A DNA stretch of 64,000 nucleotides, from assembly GCF_019802345.1 (NCBI RefSeq), contig NZ_JAINDZ010000001.1, positions 248,001-312,000 on the forward strand. Direction: 5' to 3'. A program made the position numbers and the translations under genes. Under the pieces are notes generated by a model. The model was not told the DNA's origin. It saw only the letters and a list, made by a program, of their open reading frames with translations, and made no database searches. The stretch is from Methylosinus sp. Sm6. GTDB lineage: Bacteria; Pseudomonadota; Alphaproteobacteria; Rhizobiales; Beijerinckiaceae. Positions 9,341 through 17,380 of this stretch are shown piece by piece; position 1 is the stretch's first letter, and every line of letters starts with the position of its first letter.

Positions 9341-9754
9341 TCAGTGGCGGCCGCGCGAAGCGCCGCGGGACTGCTCGGCGTTCAGCTGCTTGACGACAGA
9401 TTCCCACCCTTCGGCGGCGGCCTGCGCCGGAGAGATCGGCTCCAGATCGGCGTCGACCTTCGGATTCGGCGCCAGATTGTCGAGACGATGTGTTTTCGCC
9501 GCGGCCGCGGCGGCCGGCGCCGCGGCCGCAAGGGCCTCGATGGCGGAGTCGGCCGGCATAGCGGTCTTGAAGGCGAAATGCTGGGCGAGGCTCTCGCGGC
9601 CCTGCGCGTTCGCATGGCCGAGAATGGCACCGATGCGCGCGCGCTCGGCCTGCACGCCTTCCGCGCGCGCAGCGGACCGTGCGGCGGCGAGCGCGGCTTC
9701 GTGCTCGGCCTGAGAAATTCCCGCTTCCGCGGCGGGCTGCGTCGGTGTCGACAT
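9341..9754 (-). CDS. capsid scaffold protein, internal in-frame start (Nu3-like)
   Basis: Inside the protease gene an ATG at 9754 is preceded by a strong ribosome binding site (AAAGGA, 5 bases before the ATG). It opens a 137-residue protein in the same frame: MSTPTQPAAEAGISQAEHEAAL, then an Ala-rich coiled segment and a polar C-terminus. Lambda expresses its scaffold Nu3 the same way, from inside gene C. The site and frame are seen; production of a separate protein is inferred. Confidence 0.7.
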   Translation of the reverse strand: MSTPTQPAAEAGISQAEHEAALAAARSAARAEGVQAERARIGAILGHANAQGRESLAQHFAFKTAMPADSAIEALAAAAPAAAAAAKTHRLDNLAPNPKVDADLEPISPAQAAAEGWESVVKQLNAEQSRGASRGRH

Positions 9755-10714
9755 AGTCGGTCCTTTCGAGATCGTGCGGCCGGCCCGGCCAGCGGCTACG
9801 AGAGTGGAAACAAGATCACCCAATGTGCCGACGTCGTCGGCAAGACCGACATCGACAGCGTCCTTGCCGATGAAGGTGCGCGCCTCTGTGGCGCGTATGG
9901 ACTCCTCGGAGAGGCTGCGACGTCCGAGCGCGACCGTCGCGACGAACATCGAATAAAGCTGATCGACCTCGGCCTGCAGATCGGCGCGCACATTATCCGG
10001 CAGGGGCTCGAACGGATTGCCGTCGACCTTGTGGCCACCGGCATAAATGAGCGTCGGCGTGACGCCCATCTTGTCCAGTTTTCGCGATTGATCGAGATGC
10101 AGCATCACGACGCCGATCGATCCGGAAATACCCGATGGCGTCGTGATGATGGTCGTGCCGCTGGAAGCCATTGCATAGGCCGCGCTCGCCGCCATGCCGT
10201 TCACCAGCGCGGTGATCGGCTTTTCGGCAGAAATGGAACGGACGAAATCGGCCATCTCGAAAGCGCCGATCGCCTCACCGCCGGGGCTCTCGAGATCGAG
10301 AATGATGCGCTCGACTTCTCGATCCGCGGCGGCTGAAGCGAGCTGCGCCATCACGCCCTCGTAGGACACGAGCCCGCTCGACGCGCCGATCCAAGCGCCG
10401 CGATTGACCAGCGATCCTTCGACGGTCACCAGCGCGAGGCCGTCCTTGAAGAGGTAGCGCGTCTGCACATAGGTCTCGCCATAAGCGTTCTTGACGAGCG
10501 GACCGCGCTGCTCGCCGTCGAAGCGGTCGAGCATCTGCGTTCGGCCGGCCCGCGTTGCTTCCGCTTCCGCCTTGGCGAAGGTGACGTCTAGCATCGGCGT
10601 CACATTGTCCATATGCTCGGCGAGCACTGAGGCGATCACCTCCGCCTTGCGCGGATGCAGCAGGAGCGGCGTCTCGAAGGCTGCGAGCGCGATTTGCGCG
10701 AAATTGCGTCTCAT
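9341..10714 (-). CDS. capsid maturation protease (S49, lambda gpC-like) with scaffold tail
   Basis: This 457-residue protein has an S49 (SppA/ClpP-type) domain over about residues 80-300: GSLVNRGAWIG, ILDLESPGGEAIGAFE, then ALVNGMAASAAYAMASS with the likely catalytic Ser, and SGSIGVVMLHLDQSRKLDK with the likely Lys. The C-terminal 137 residues are Ala/Glu-rich and helical, a scaffold. It cleaves the scaffold during prohead maturation. The portal gene overlaps its start by 4 bases. The same reading frame contains a separate internal start, listed separately. Confidence 0.9.
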   Translation of the reverse strand: MRRNFAQIALAAFETPLLLHPRKAEVIASVLAEHMDNVTPMLDVTFAKAEAEATRAGRTQMLDRFDGEQRGPLVKNAYGETYVQTRYLFKDGLALVTVEGSLVNRGAWIGASSGLVSYEGVMAQLASAAADREVERIILDLESPGGEAIGAFEMADFVRSISAEKPITALVNGMAASAAYAMASSGTTIITTPSGISGSIGVVMLHLDQSRKLDKMGVTPTLIYAGGHKVDGNPFEPLPDNVRADLQAEVDQLYSMFVATVALGRRSLSEESIRATEARTFIGKDAVDVGLADDVGTLGDLVSTLVAAGRAGRTISKGPTMSTPTQPAAEAGISQAEHEAALAAARSAARAEGVQAERARIGAILGHANAQGRESLAQHFAFKTAMPADSAIEALAAAAPAAAAAAKTHRLDNLAPNPKVDADLEPISPAQAAAEGWESVVKQLNAEQSRGASRGRH

Positions 10715-12384
10715 GCAGCGCCCGCTCCTCCGCTGGGCCCAGCCGGTCCCGTCGCTTCCTCGCTATCGGGCTTCGCGCCTTTGTTGGCCTGCACGGCGGC
10801 GACCATCGACAGGCGCGTGAGGCCCTGCTCGGCGAGCACATCGTTCTCGAAAGCGATCTGCTCGATGTTCTCCTCCCAATCGAGGCCTTGCTCGGCGTTC
10901 TCGATCTCGAGGTTCGAGGTGAGGCCTTCCATGCGCAGGGCCGCCGCCTCGGCCTCCTTCACCGGATCGACATAGCCGCGGCCCGGGCCGATCCAGCGGG
11001 CGGCGACATAGGCCTCCGGCATGTCCCAGAAATCCGGCGCGCCGGCGGGGGCGACGACATAGCCCTTGTCGAAGGCCTCTTCGAGAAAGGCGAAATAGAT
11101 CGGCTGCACATATTGCTCGGCGAAAACCGCCTGCAGCCGCTTGATGGTGCGCCATACTTCGTTGAGGGCCGCACGCGCGCTGGAATAATTGGTGCGGCTC
11201 CAATCCATCGCCAGCTGCTCGTAAGAGACGCCGAGCGCCGAGGCGATGGATTGCAGGAATGCCGCCTGGAAAGCGGGAAAGGCCGTCGTCGCGCGCGACG
11301 TGCCGTTCATGCTCACCTTGCTGCCCGGCATGAGCACGGGAATACGAACGCCGCCCAGCGTCGCCGGGTGCTTCGTATAATGATCGACCATCTTGTCGAT
11401 GTAGGACGCGCGCAGCGACGTCTGCTGGCTTCCGGCCGCGAGCCGCTGCGCCACCTCCTCGGCTGGAAGGTCCGATTCGACGAAGGCGGCGAACAGCGCA
11501 TTCGCCGTGGCGTTGGCGATCTCGAGATCAGCGTGCTTGCCGATCATGCGCAGCCTGGAAATCAGCGAGGCGAATGGCGTGATGGCGCGCGTCTGATCCT
11601 CGCGCTCCGGCTCGAAGGCGTGGATGAAGACGGGGCGCCCGTGCGGCGTCTCGCGCTCGATGCGGGTCCATGTCTGCGATTCGGTTCCGGCCCACCAATC
11701 CGCATAATGCGCATTGCGGATGTGATAGGCCGCCGGCACGCTATCGTCATCGAACTCGACGCCGCCGCGCAATCTCAACGTGTTTGGCCGATTGTTCGGA
11801 TTGCTCAACCGATCCGGATCGACCTGGGCGAGGCATGTCGCATAGCGCGCGCCCTTCCGCTCGACGCGCTTGCGATCATATTTCAGCACGGCGCAAGCTT
11901 CGTTCGCGGTCACGAAGGTGCGCGCGGCGAGGCGCAGCAGGCCGTTGAGCGTCAAGCGGCGCCGCGCATCGCAGAACTTGCGCGGATCACGTGAAAACAG
12001 CTTCCATTCCGACCGAATGCTACGGCCGAGCGCTCTCGCTTCCTTCGGAGAAATCCCCAGCGCCGCCGCGTCTGGAGTCGGCATGCATTGCCAGCCGGAC
12101 CCGACGAGCATGTCGACAAGCCGCATGACGCCCGCAGCCGCATGCGGGTCGTTGCGGATGATGTCGCGCGTGCGATCGAGCGAGACGCGAATATTCGGCA
12201 GCGTCGCCGAATCGCCGGATGACCATGCGGGCCAATAGCCGGCCATCTCCTGGCTCATGCCGGAGGCTGCACGATATGCCCGCGAGCCGACGGCCGAAGG
12301 CGACGGTCCCGGGCCGGAATCGTGCGCGCCGAATTGATGCGCGCCGCTCACGACGGAGTCGATCATCGCCGAGCCGATGGGCAT
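10711..12384 (-). CDS. portal protein, lambda gpB family
   Basis: This 557-residue protein has the portal_2 hallmarks: RVSLDRTRDIIRNDPHAA near residue 70, DPDRLSNPNN, AYHIRNAHYADWW, and LGVSYEQLAMDWSRTNYSSA near residue 390, the most conserved portal stretch. It forms the dodecameric ring for DNA entry. The start overlaps the stop of the gpW-like gene and the end overlaps the protease start, as in lambda. Confidence 0.92.
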   Translation of the reverse strand: MPIGSAMIDSVVSGAHQFGAHDSGPGPSPSAVGSRAYRAASGMSQEMAGYWPAWSSGDSATLPNIRVSLDRTRDIIRNDPHAAAGVMRLVDMLVGSGWQCMPTPDAAALGISPKEARALGRSIRSEWKLFSRDPRKFCDARRRLTLNGLLRLAARTFVTANEACAVLKYDRKRVERKGARYATCLAQVDPDRLSNPNNRPNTLRLRGGVEFDDDSVPAAYHIRNAHYADWWAGTESQTWTRIERETPHGRPVFIHAFEPEREDQTRAITPFASLISRLRMIGKHADLEIANATANALFAAFVESDLPAEEVAQRLAAGSQQTSLRASYIDKMVDHYTKHPATLGGVRIPVLMPGSKVSMNGTSRATTAFPAFQAAFLQSIASALGVSYEQLAMDWSRTNYSSARAALNEVWRTIKRLQAVFAEQYVQPIYFAFLEEAFDKGYVVAPAGAPDFWDMPEAYVAARWIGPGRGYVDPVKEAEAAALRMEGLTSNLEIENAEQGLDWEENIEQIAFENDVLAEQGLTRLSMVAAVQANKGAKPDSEEATGPAGPSGGAGAA

Positions 12385-12385
12385 G

Positions 12386-12616
12386 TCAGAAGATCACTCC
12401 GATTCCGCTCGGCCGGCCGCCGCCGGCGAGGGCCGCCTCGAGGCGCGCGATATAGGCGATGAGGCGCTCGGCGTCGGCGTGGCGATAGGCGATGGTCTTG
12501 TCCTTGTGGCGCAGCTCGACGACGCTGCGGCCGATGGAGAGCTGGTGATAGGCGGCGCGCGCCTCATCGAGCCATCGCGTGAGCGTGGCGCTGTCGACGG
12601 ATGACAGATCGGTCAT
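12386..12616 (-). CDS. head-tail joining protein gpW-like
   Basis: This 76-residue protein sits between the terminase and portal genes, the lambda W position. The pattern LTRWLDEARAAYHQLSIGRS, then VVELRHKDKTIAYRHADAERL fits the gpW family (lambda gpW is 68 residues): two helices and a beta hairpin. It binds the portal after packaging. I start it at MTDLSSVDS; the longer open frame upstream only mirrors the terminase. Confidence 0.82.
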   Translation of the reverse strand: MTDLSSVDSATLTRWLDEARAAYHQLSIGRSVVELRHKDKTIAYRHADAERLIAYIARLEAALAGGGRPSGIGVIF

Positions 12617-12620
12617 AGCC

Positions 12621-14663
12621 TCACGAATCGTTGAGTGCCGCGAGGCGCGCGAAGGGGTCGCGCGGCTCCGGCTCGGGCTCCGCGGCGGGCGCCGGGACGA
12701 TGATCGGCGCGCCAGCCGCCGGCGGCGCGGCGTCACGGCGCGGGGCGAACAGGCCTTCGGCGATGGCCTCCTGCGGCAGGCCGCGGCGGCGGGCGAGCTC
12801 GGCCCATTCATCGGCCGTCGTCGACGACAGGCCGAGATATTCGGCGAGCGCCAGATTGTAGATGCGGCAGTCGAGCAGATGGTTGTCGGCGCCGGCGGCG
12901 ATCGGCTTCCACACGCGCCGCGTGCGCCCACGGAACGACTCGGTGGCGAGATATTCCGCGGTGATCTGCTTGAAATAGGTCTCGTCGAGCCATGTTCCGA
13001 AGTGGCAGTAGCCGTCCGGGTCGGCCGCCGCGCCGGATTTCACGCCGAGCTTGTGCAGATCGGCGTAGAAGGCGCCCTTCAGCGGCCATGTGCCGACGGG
13101 CCAGAGCTTCACGCCCTGCCGTATCTTCGTGCCGGCGAGATCGATGTCGACCGGCGTCGGCATGCCGATCGCCGGCTTGCTCCAGCCGTCTCGCCCGTCC
13201 ACGGCGAGCACCATGTCCTGTCCCGTGTCCGGATGCAGGCGCTGCTTGGAGCGCACCCAGGCGTAGACCACATGGGTGCGATAGCCGGAGTCGACGGCGA
13301 GCGCGTCGATCTTGCATCCACGCCCGAAAGCGTCTGTAAATTCTCGGTTTAGCACCAGCCGCTCGAGCTTATCGAAGGCCTCTCCCTCCGGCGACTCGGT
13401 CGAGCCGTCGAGATAGAGCGCATCGACCACCCAGCTCTGCCGATTCGGCGCTACGGAGAGCACCTCCACCCATATGCCGCGCATCTGCACGTCGGCGGAA
13501 GCGACCCGTAGCAGGCCTTGCGGCGGCACATGGCCGCGGGCGAGGCCATCCTCGCGCCGCTCCATCAGCCGCTTGTGGTCCGGCGCGTCGCCCTTGAACT
13601 GATGCGGCAGGCCGAGAACCAGATTGGCGAAGTCCTTCCGACCGATCTCGCCTCCCTTGCGCGAGGCGATGTGATCCTCGGCGATCGCCTCGTAAGACAT
13701 CATCAACGAAACGAAGGCGTCAATGTGAAATCCGGGATGGCGCGCACCGCCGGCGGCCGTCGGGCGCCAGCAGCCGGAGCGGATCATCGGCACGCGGGCG
13801 AGATCGTCGATCCGCGCGCCGCAATGGGAGCAGACATAGTAGCTCTTGTGCGGATGCGCCTCGTCGACGACGAATCCGCCCCACTCATGCGCGAAATGAG
13901 CGCCGCAATCGGGGCAGGGGACGAACCAGAAGCGCTGATCGGACTTTTTGAACGATCGATCGATGCGGCAATGGCCATGCGCTTCGCCGAGCTCGTCGCC
14001 GCTGTCCACCTCCGGCGTCGAGATTTCGAGGATCTTCCAATTGCGGCGACGGCGGAACGAGGTGAAGCGGCCGAAGAACAGCGTTTCCGGATCGCCCTTG
14101 CCGGGGATGTCCTCCCATTTGGACACCTCGTCCTTCACGCCCTTCTTCACCGTCTTCGACGAGAGGTCCATCACCGAATTGGCGTTCCCGAGCCAGAGGC
14201 GGCCACGAGAGAAAACCTTCTCATAGGTCGTGGAGCCGGCGCCCGAGCGCGATGTCTGCGGCTCGAACACGATGCGCCCCGTGTGCTTCTGCCAGGCATC
14301 GATGAGCGGCTGCAGCTTGCCGCTGTTGAGATCGCGCAGGGCGTCAATGCCCGGCACGCCGTAGAGCGTGTTCGCCGGCTCGCGGTCGGCGATGTAGAGG
14401 CACCAGCCGAGCGCGAGAATAGACGCGCCCGTCTGCTGCGATTTGCGCACCGTGACGAGGTTGCACGGATGGTCGTCGCCGAGGCAATCGGCGATCTCCG
14501 CCAGATAGGGCGCGCCGTCGAGACTCCACATGCGGCCAGCGGACGGGCCGTCGACCAGGACGATGTTCTCGGACATCCATTGCGAGAGCGGCTGCGGATC
14601 GATCGGCTCTACCCGCAGGGCGATGGCGTCGAGGGTCGCCGCGACGGCGCCGAGGTCCATCAT
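12621..14663 (-). CDS. terminase large subunit, gpA family
   Basis: This 680-residue ATPase/nuclease drives DNA packaging. The start is MMDLGAVAATL, overlapping the Nu1-like stop. Visible marks are SENIVLVDGPSAGRMW, the ATPase region VTVRKSQQTGASILALGW, KDEVSKWEDIPGKGDP, and a zinc-binding pair CPDCGAHF and CSHCGARI near residues 245-280. The nuclease half includes IDALAVDSGYRT and AVDGRDGWSKP. Length matches gpA (about 640). Confidence 0.92.
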   Translation of the reverse strand: MMDLGAVAATLDAIALRVEPIDPQPLSQWMSENIVLVDGPSAGRMWSLDGAPYLAEIADCLGDDHPCNLVTVRKSQQTGASILALGWCLYIADREPANTLYGVPGIDALRDLNSGKLQPLIDAWQKHTGRIVFEPQTSRSGAGSTTYEKVFSRGRLWLGNANSVMDLSSKTVKKGVKDEVSKWEDIPGKGDPETLFFGRFTSFRRRRNWKILEISTPEVDSGDELGEAHGHCRIDRSFKKSDQRFWFVPCPDCGAHFAHEWGGFVVDEAHPHKSYYVCSHCGARIDDLARVPMIRSGCWRPTAAGGARHPGFHIDAFVSLMMSYEAIAEDHIASRKGGEIGRKDFANLVLGLPHQFKGDAPDHKRLMERREDGLARGHVPPQGLLRVASADVQMRGIWVEVLSVAPNRQSWVVDALYLDGSTESPEGEAFDKLERLVLNREFTDAFGRGCKIDALAVDSGYRTHVVYAWVRSKQRLHPDTGQDMVLAVDGRDGWSKPAIGMPTPVDIDLAGTKIRQGVKLWPVGTWPLKGAFYADLHKLGVKSGAAADPDGYCHFGTWLDETYFKQITAEYLATESFRGRTRRVWKPIAAGADNHLLDCRIYNLALAEYLGLSSTTADEWAELARRRGLPQEAIAEGLFAPRRDAAPPAAGAPIIVPAPAAEPEPEPRDPFARLAALNDS

Positions 14664-15262
14664 TGCTGCTGGACGTTCTCGGTGATCATCGCGCGCAGCG
14701 TGTCCGCCTCGGAGCGCAGGGCGGCGGAGATATCGCGCTGCAGCTCGACGACGAGCTTCTTCATCGCCGTCTGCAGGCCGCGGGAGCCCTCGCGCCCGAC
14801 CACAGCGGCGAGGTCGTCGCAATGCTCGTCGAGGCGACCGATAGCATCGAGGATCTTCTGCGCGGCACGATCATAGCCATCGGCGACCGCCGCCGTCTCG
14901 ATGAGCTGGCCCTTGATCTGCGCCAGCTCGATGCGACGCTTCTCGGCCTCGTGCCAGGTCTTCTGGCGCAGGGCTTCGTCATAGGTCTCCCTGTCCTCGA
15001 CCGGCGGCGCCGTGCGGGCGGACGCCTGCGCCTTGGACGGATCGTCGTAGCGGCTGCGCAGAGCGTCGTATTCGGCGACATTGAGCCGCGCGACGCGCCC
15101 GAGAGCATCGCGCTCGACCGTGAGCCCGTGCTGCTCGACGAAGCGCTTGACGCGCACAGAGACGGTCGGCTTCGACACGCCGTCCCGCGCCGCCACCTCG
15201 GCGACGGTCCACATGACCGCCCGCGGCGAGCCGTTAGCGCCGTTAGGGGCCTCTGTTAGCAT
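14660..15262 (-). CDS. terminase small subunit, Nu1-like
   Basis: This 200-residue protein lies immediately upstream of gpA. The N-terminal winged helix-turn-helix (TVAEVAARDGVSKPTVSVRV, about residues 18-38) is the DNA-binding part that would recognise the packaging site. The C-terminal half is strongly helical (LRQKTWHEAEKRRIELAQIK, then a long amphipathic stretch) as in Nu1 oligomerisation and gpA-binding regions. Short GTTAG repeats lie around its start. Confidence 0.85.
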   Translation of the reverse strand: MLTEAPNGANGSPRAVMWTVAEVAARDGVSKPTVSVRVKRFVEQHGLTVERDALGRVARLNVAEYDALRSRYDDPSKAQASARTAPPVEDRETYDEALRQKTWHEAEKRRIELAQIKGQLIETAAVADGYDRAAQKILDAIGRLDEHCDDLAAVVGREGSRGLQTAMKKLVVELQRDISAALRSEADTLRAMITENVQQQ

Positions 15263-15349
15263 CGTTAGCCCTGATTTTTGACAAGCATTACTGGAAACCC
15301 CCCGCGCCTTTCCCGGTCGTGGGGCGGGGCGGGGGAGGGGAAGGACCCG
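15233..15349. other. possible packaging-site region with GTTAG repeats
   Basis: Four GTTAG copies start at 15233, 15242, 15255 and 15264, spaced 9, 13 and 9 bases, across the start of the small terminase gene. Downstream lies a noncoding strip rich in G runs up to 15349. In lambda the terminase-binding sites and cos lie beside Nu1. I see no cohesive-end sequence, so this is only a candidate. Confidence 0.3.
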
Positions 15350-15922
15350 TCAGGCGGTCACCAGGGTCAGCGCCCGGCCGACCGCGGGGGGGAGGTCGCT
15401 CGCGACCATCCGCTCGAAGGTCGCGCACGCAGCGCCCTGCACCAGCTCGCGCGGGATGAACACGCCGCTCTTGACCTTCCGGATGCGGCCGCGCCACTTC
15501 CCGCCCGCGACATTGCGGAACACCTGCCCATGCAGGCGTTCGGCATAGGCGCGGTTCGGCGAACGCCCGCTCTTGAGGACCGCGCCCTGGACATAGGTCC
15601 GCACGCCCCGCGGCCGCGCGATCACGCCGCCCTGCGCCTCTCGCGGCGAGAAATATTTCAGCGAGATATCGCCGCCGCGCGTCGTCAGCGAAAAAGCGAG
15701 CCGATCGCCGGCCGCGCCGATGTCATGCACCGCACGCGCGACCGTCGCGCCCTTCAAGCCCGTCTGCGCCCGCAGCGGCGGCAGCAGCGCCTTGTGGATT
15801 TCCGCGCCCACCTCGTTGAGCGCCCCGGCGAGCCGCGTGCGCAGACGCCCGGCCTCGGCCGCCTCCAGCCCCGCGATCTCCCGCTGCAGCCCCGCAGCGT
15901 CGAAGGTCACCAGCAGCCGCAT
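15350..15922 (-). CDS. minor tail protein Z-like (tail completion)
   Basis: This 190-residue protein starts MRLLVTFDAAGLQREIAGLE. The pattern of an N-terminal helix, RLAGALNEVGAEIHKALLPP and the central KYFSPREAQGG resembles the GPZ family of tail-completion proteins. It lies upstream of the terminase genes, an unusual place. A bidirectional terminator stands directly before it, so it may have its own promoter. The longer upstream open frame is not supported by coding pattern. Confidence 0.6.
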   Translation of the reverse strand: MRLLVTFDAAGLQREIAGLEAAEAGRLRTRLAGALNEVGAEIHKALLPPLRAQTGLKGATVARAVHDIGAAGDRLAFSLTTRGGDISLKYFSPREAQGGVIARPRGVRTYVQGAVLKSGRSPNRAYAERLHGQVFRNVAGGKWRGRIRKVKSGVFIPRELVQGAACATFERMVASDLPPAVGRALTLVTA

Positions 15923-15939
15923 GCGCGCCCCCACAACGG

Positions 15940-15971
15940 AAAACCCCGCCCTCTTGCGAGAGCGGGGTTTT
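15940..15971. terminator. bidirectional intrinsic terminator
   Basis: A perfect 10-bp stem AAAACCCCGC / GCGGGGTTTT encloses a 12-base loop, followed by T-rich sequence on the plus strand; the A/T flanks make it usable on both strands. It separates the 315-residue gene at 15997 from the Z-like tail gene. Confidence 0.75.
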
Positions 15972-15996
15972 TCATTCTTTTGAACCGTGACAAGAC

Positions 15997-16944
15997 CTAC
16001 ACCAAACACCTTCGGTGTGTCAAGCGCCGCCTCATGCCGCCAGAATCGCGGCCGCGCAGATCGCGAAGCACACGCGCCGCCGCAGGCTCCGCCTCGATCC
16101 ATGGCCGCCGCGCCCTCGCGCTCTCCACAGGCTCGAAATCGATCAGCGTCCCCCGCAAATCCTCGACCAGAACATCGAGCGCCGCCCGCCAAATCTCGTA
16201 TTCGCCGCGCCCGACGACGCCATCCAGCGGGTCCGGATCGAGATAGCGCTTCTGATAAGCGCCGGGCCGCGCATGCCCCCATTTGTCGCAACCATCCACC
16301 TCCACCTCATGCGCGACCGGCCCATCCACCCCGTCGAACCACATCACCTCGCGCAAGAACCATTTCGGCTTGCCGTATTCGCTCACCACCCGCACCTCCG
16401 GCGGATCGATCACCCAATCCGGACAGCCGCCGAGGATAGCGTGGCGAAACACCAGCGCCCGCGCCGAGCGACGCAGCCGCCGCACGCCATCCGCTCCGGT
16501 CACGCAGAGCCGCGCCAGCGCCAGCCCCGGCAGCGCCGCGCCATGGCCGCCGAGATCGCCGAGCTCGGCGCAGGGCGACCAATCCTCCGGCACGCCGATG
16601 TCGAGCCCGTCCAGCCGGCACACGGCCTCATGCACGCGCAGCGCATCCTCGTGCGGCGCTCCTCCGCATCGATCCGGCACCACGCCGAAGCGATTGTCGT
16701 CGGGTCCGGCGAGCGACAATTCGTCGAGCCAGCGCTCGACCTTCAGCCATCCCGACCGCGCCGGCGCCGGAGCGCCCGCGTCCAGCCCGCGCTGCTTCGG
16801 CAGCTCGCGCAGATAGGCCCAGGCGAGCATGTCCTCGATCCCGCGCCGCGTCCGCGCCTTTGGCCGCGCCGCCACGCCCTGCTGTCCGCCCCACCCGAGC
16901 GCCAGAGCGACCACCGCCGCGCGCCGATCCTTTGTCCCGCTCAT
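15997..16944 (-). CDS. phage protein of unknown function at head of late block
   Basis: This 315-residue protein is transcribed leftward from the AT-rich repeat region. The N-terminus is basic (MSGTKDRRAAVV, PKARTRRGIED); the middle holds several Trp/Cys residues (GVPEDWSPCAELGD, GGCPDWVIDPPEV). The C-terminus (ALDVLVEDLRGTLIDFEPVE) is helical. A terminator follows. Its place between the early and late genes fits a late regulator or a packaging helper, but I recognise no family, so the function is open. Confidence 0.65.
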   Translation of the reverse strand: MSGTKDRRAAVVALALGWGGQQGVAARPKARTRRGIEDMLAWAYLRELPKQRGLDAGAPAPARSGWLKVERWLDELSLAGPDDNRFGVVPDRCGGAPHEDALRVHEAVCRLDGLDIGVPEDWSPCAELGDLGGHGAALPGLALARLCVTGADGVRRLRRSARALVFRHAILGGCPDWVIDPPEVRVVSEYGKPKWFLREVMWFDGVDGPVAHEVEVDGCDKWGHARPGAYQKRYLDPDPLDGVVGRGEYEIWRAALDVLVEDLRGTLIDFEPVESARARRPWIEAEPAAARVLRDLRGRDSGGMRRRLTHRRCLV

Positions 16945-16958
16945 GCTTTGTTCCTGTT

Positions 16959-17245
16959 TTGCAAGGGTTGCACGTGTTGTGCAATGGTTTGTTAAAAACC
17001 ATTGCAGATTATAAGCCTATATATTCATTGTTATTTTTCATCTATTGCAAGAGTTGCATGAGTTTTTTACGCACATAACGTATGAAAAACATTTTTCGAA
17101 TGCTCCCCGCACCCCATTGTTTCATACATTACGCGAGGAAAACTCTTGCAACTGTTGCAAGCCTCTCGTAACTGATTGCTGCATCACACAAAAACACCTG
17201 CGACGGTTTATTCCGAACTCTTGCGCAACTCTTGCAACCCTTGCA
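16959..17245. repeat. five copies of a 14-bp iteron-like repeat in AT-rich spacer
   Basis: The consensus is TTGCAAGRGTTGCA. Forward copies are at 16959-16972 and 17045-17058; reverse copies at 17147-17160, 17224-17236 and 17233-17245 (the last two overlap). A perfect hairpin with 11-bp arms (TGCAATGGTTT) lies at 16980-17006. The 430-base spacer 16945-17380 is markedly AT-rich against GC-rich neighbours and has no convincing gene. The array could be a replication origin or operators for the late promoter just upstream of 16944. Confidence 0.75.
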
Positions 17246-17380
17246 GATTTCCCGCCGGCCAACCCTTCGGGCTACGGGCTCGCTGGCGCGCAGCAAGGCG
17301 TTCGCGCCACGAGTGGCGGCGCGAGGCAGGCAGAGAGGGAGCTGCGAGGTTCGGCCGCGCCGGCGGCCCGCGCGCGCGCG

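Noticed and set aside
16959-17245. CRISPR array
   Set aside because: The repeats are 14 bp, in both orientations, unevenly spaced and without unique spacers or cas genes.
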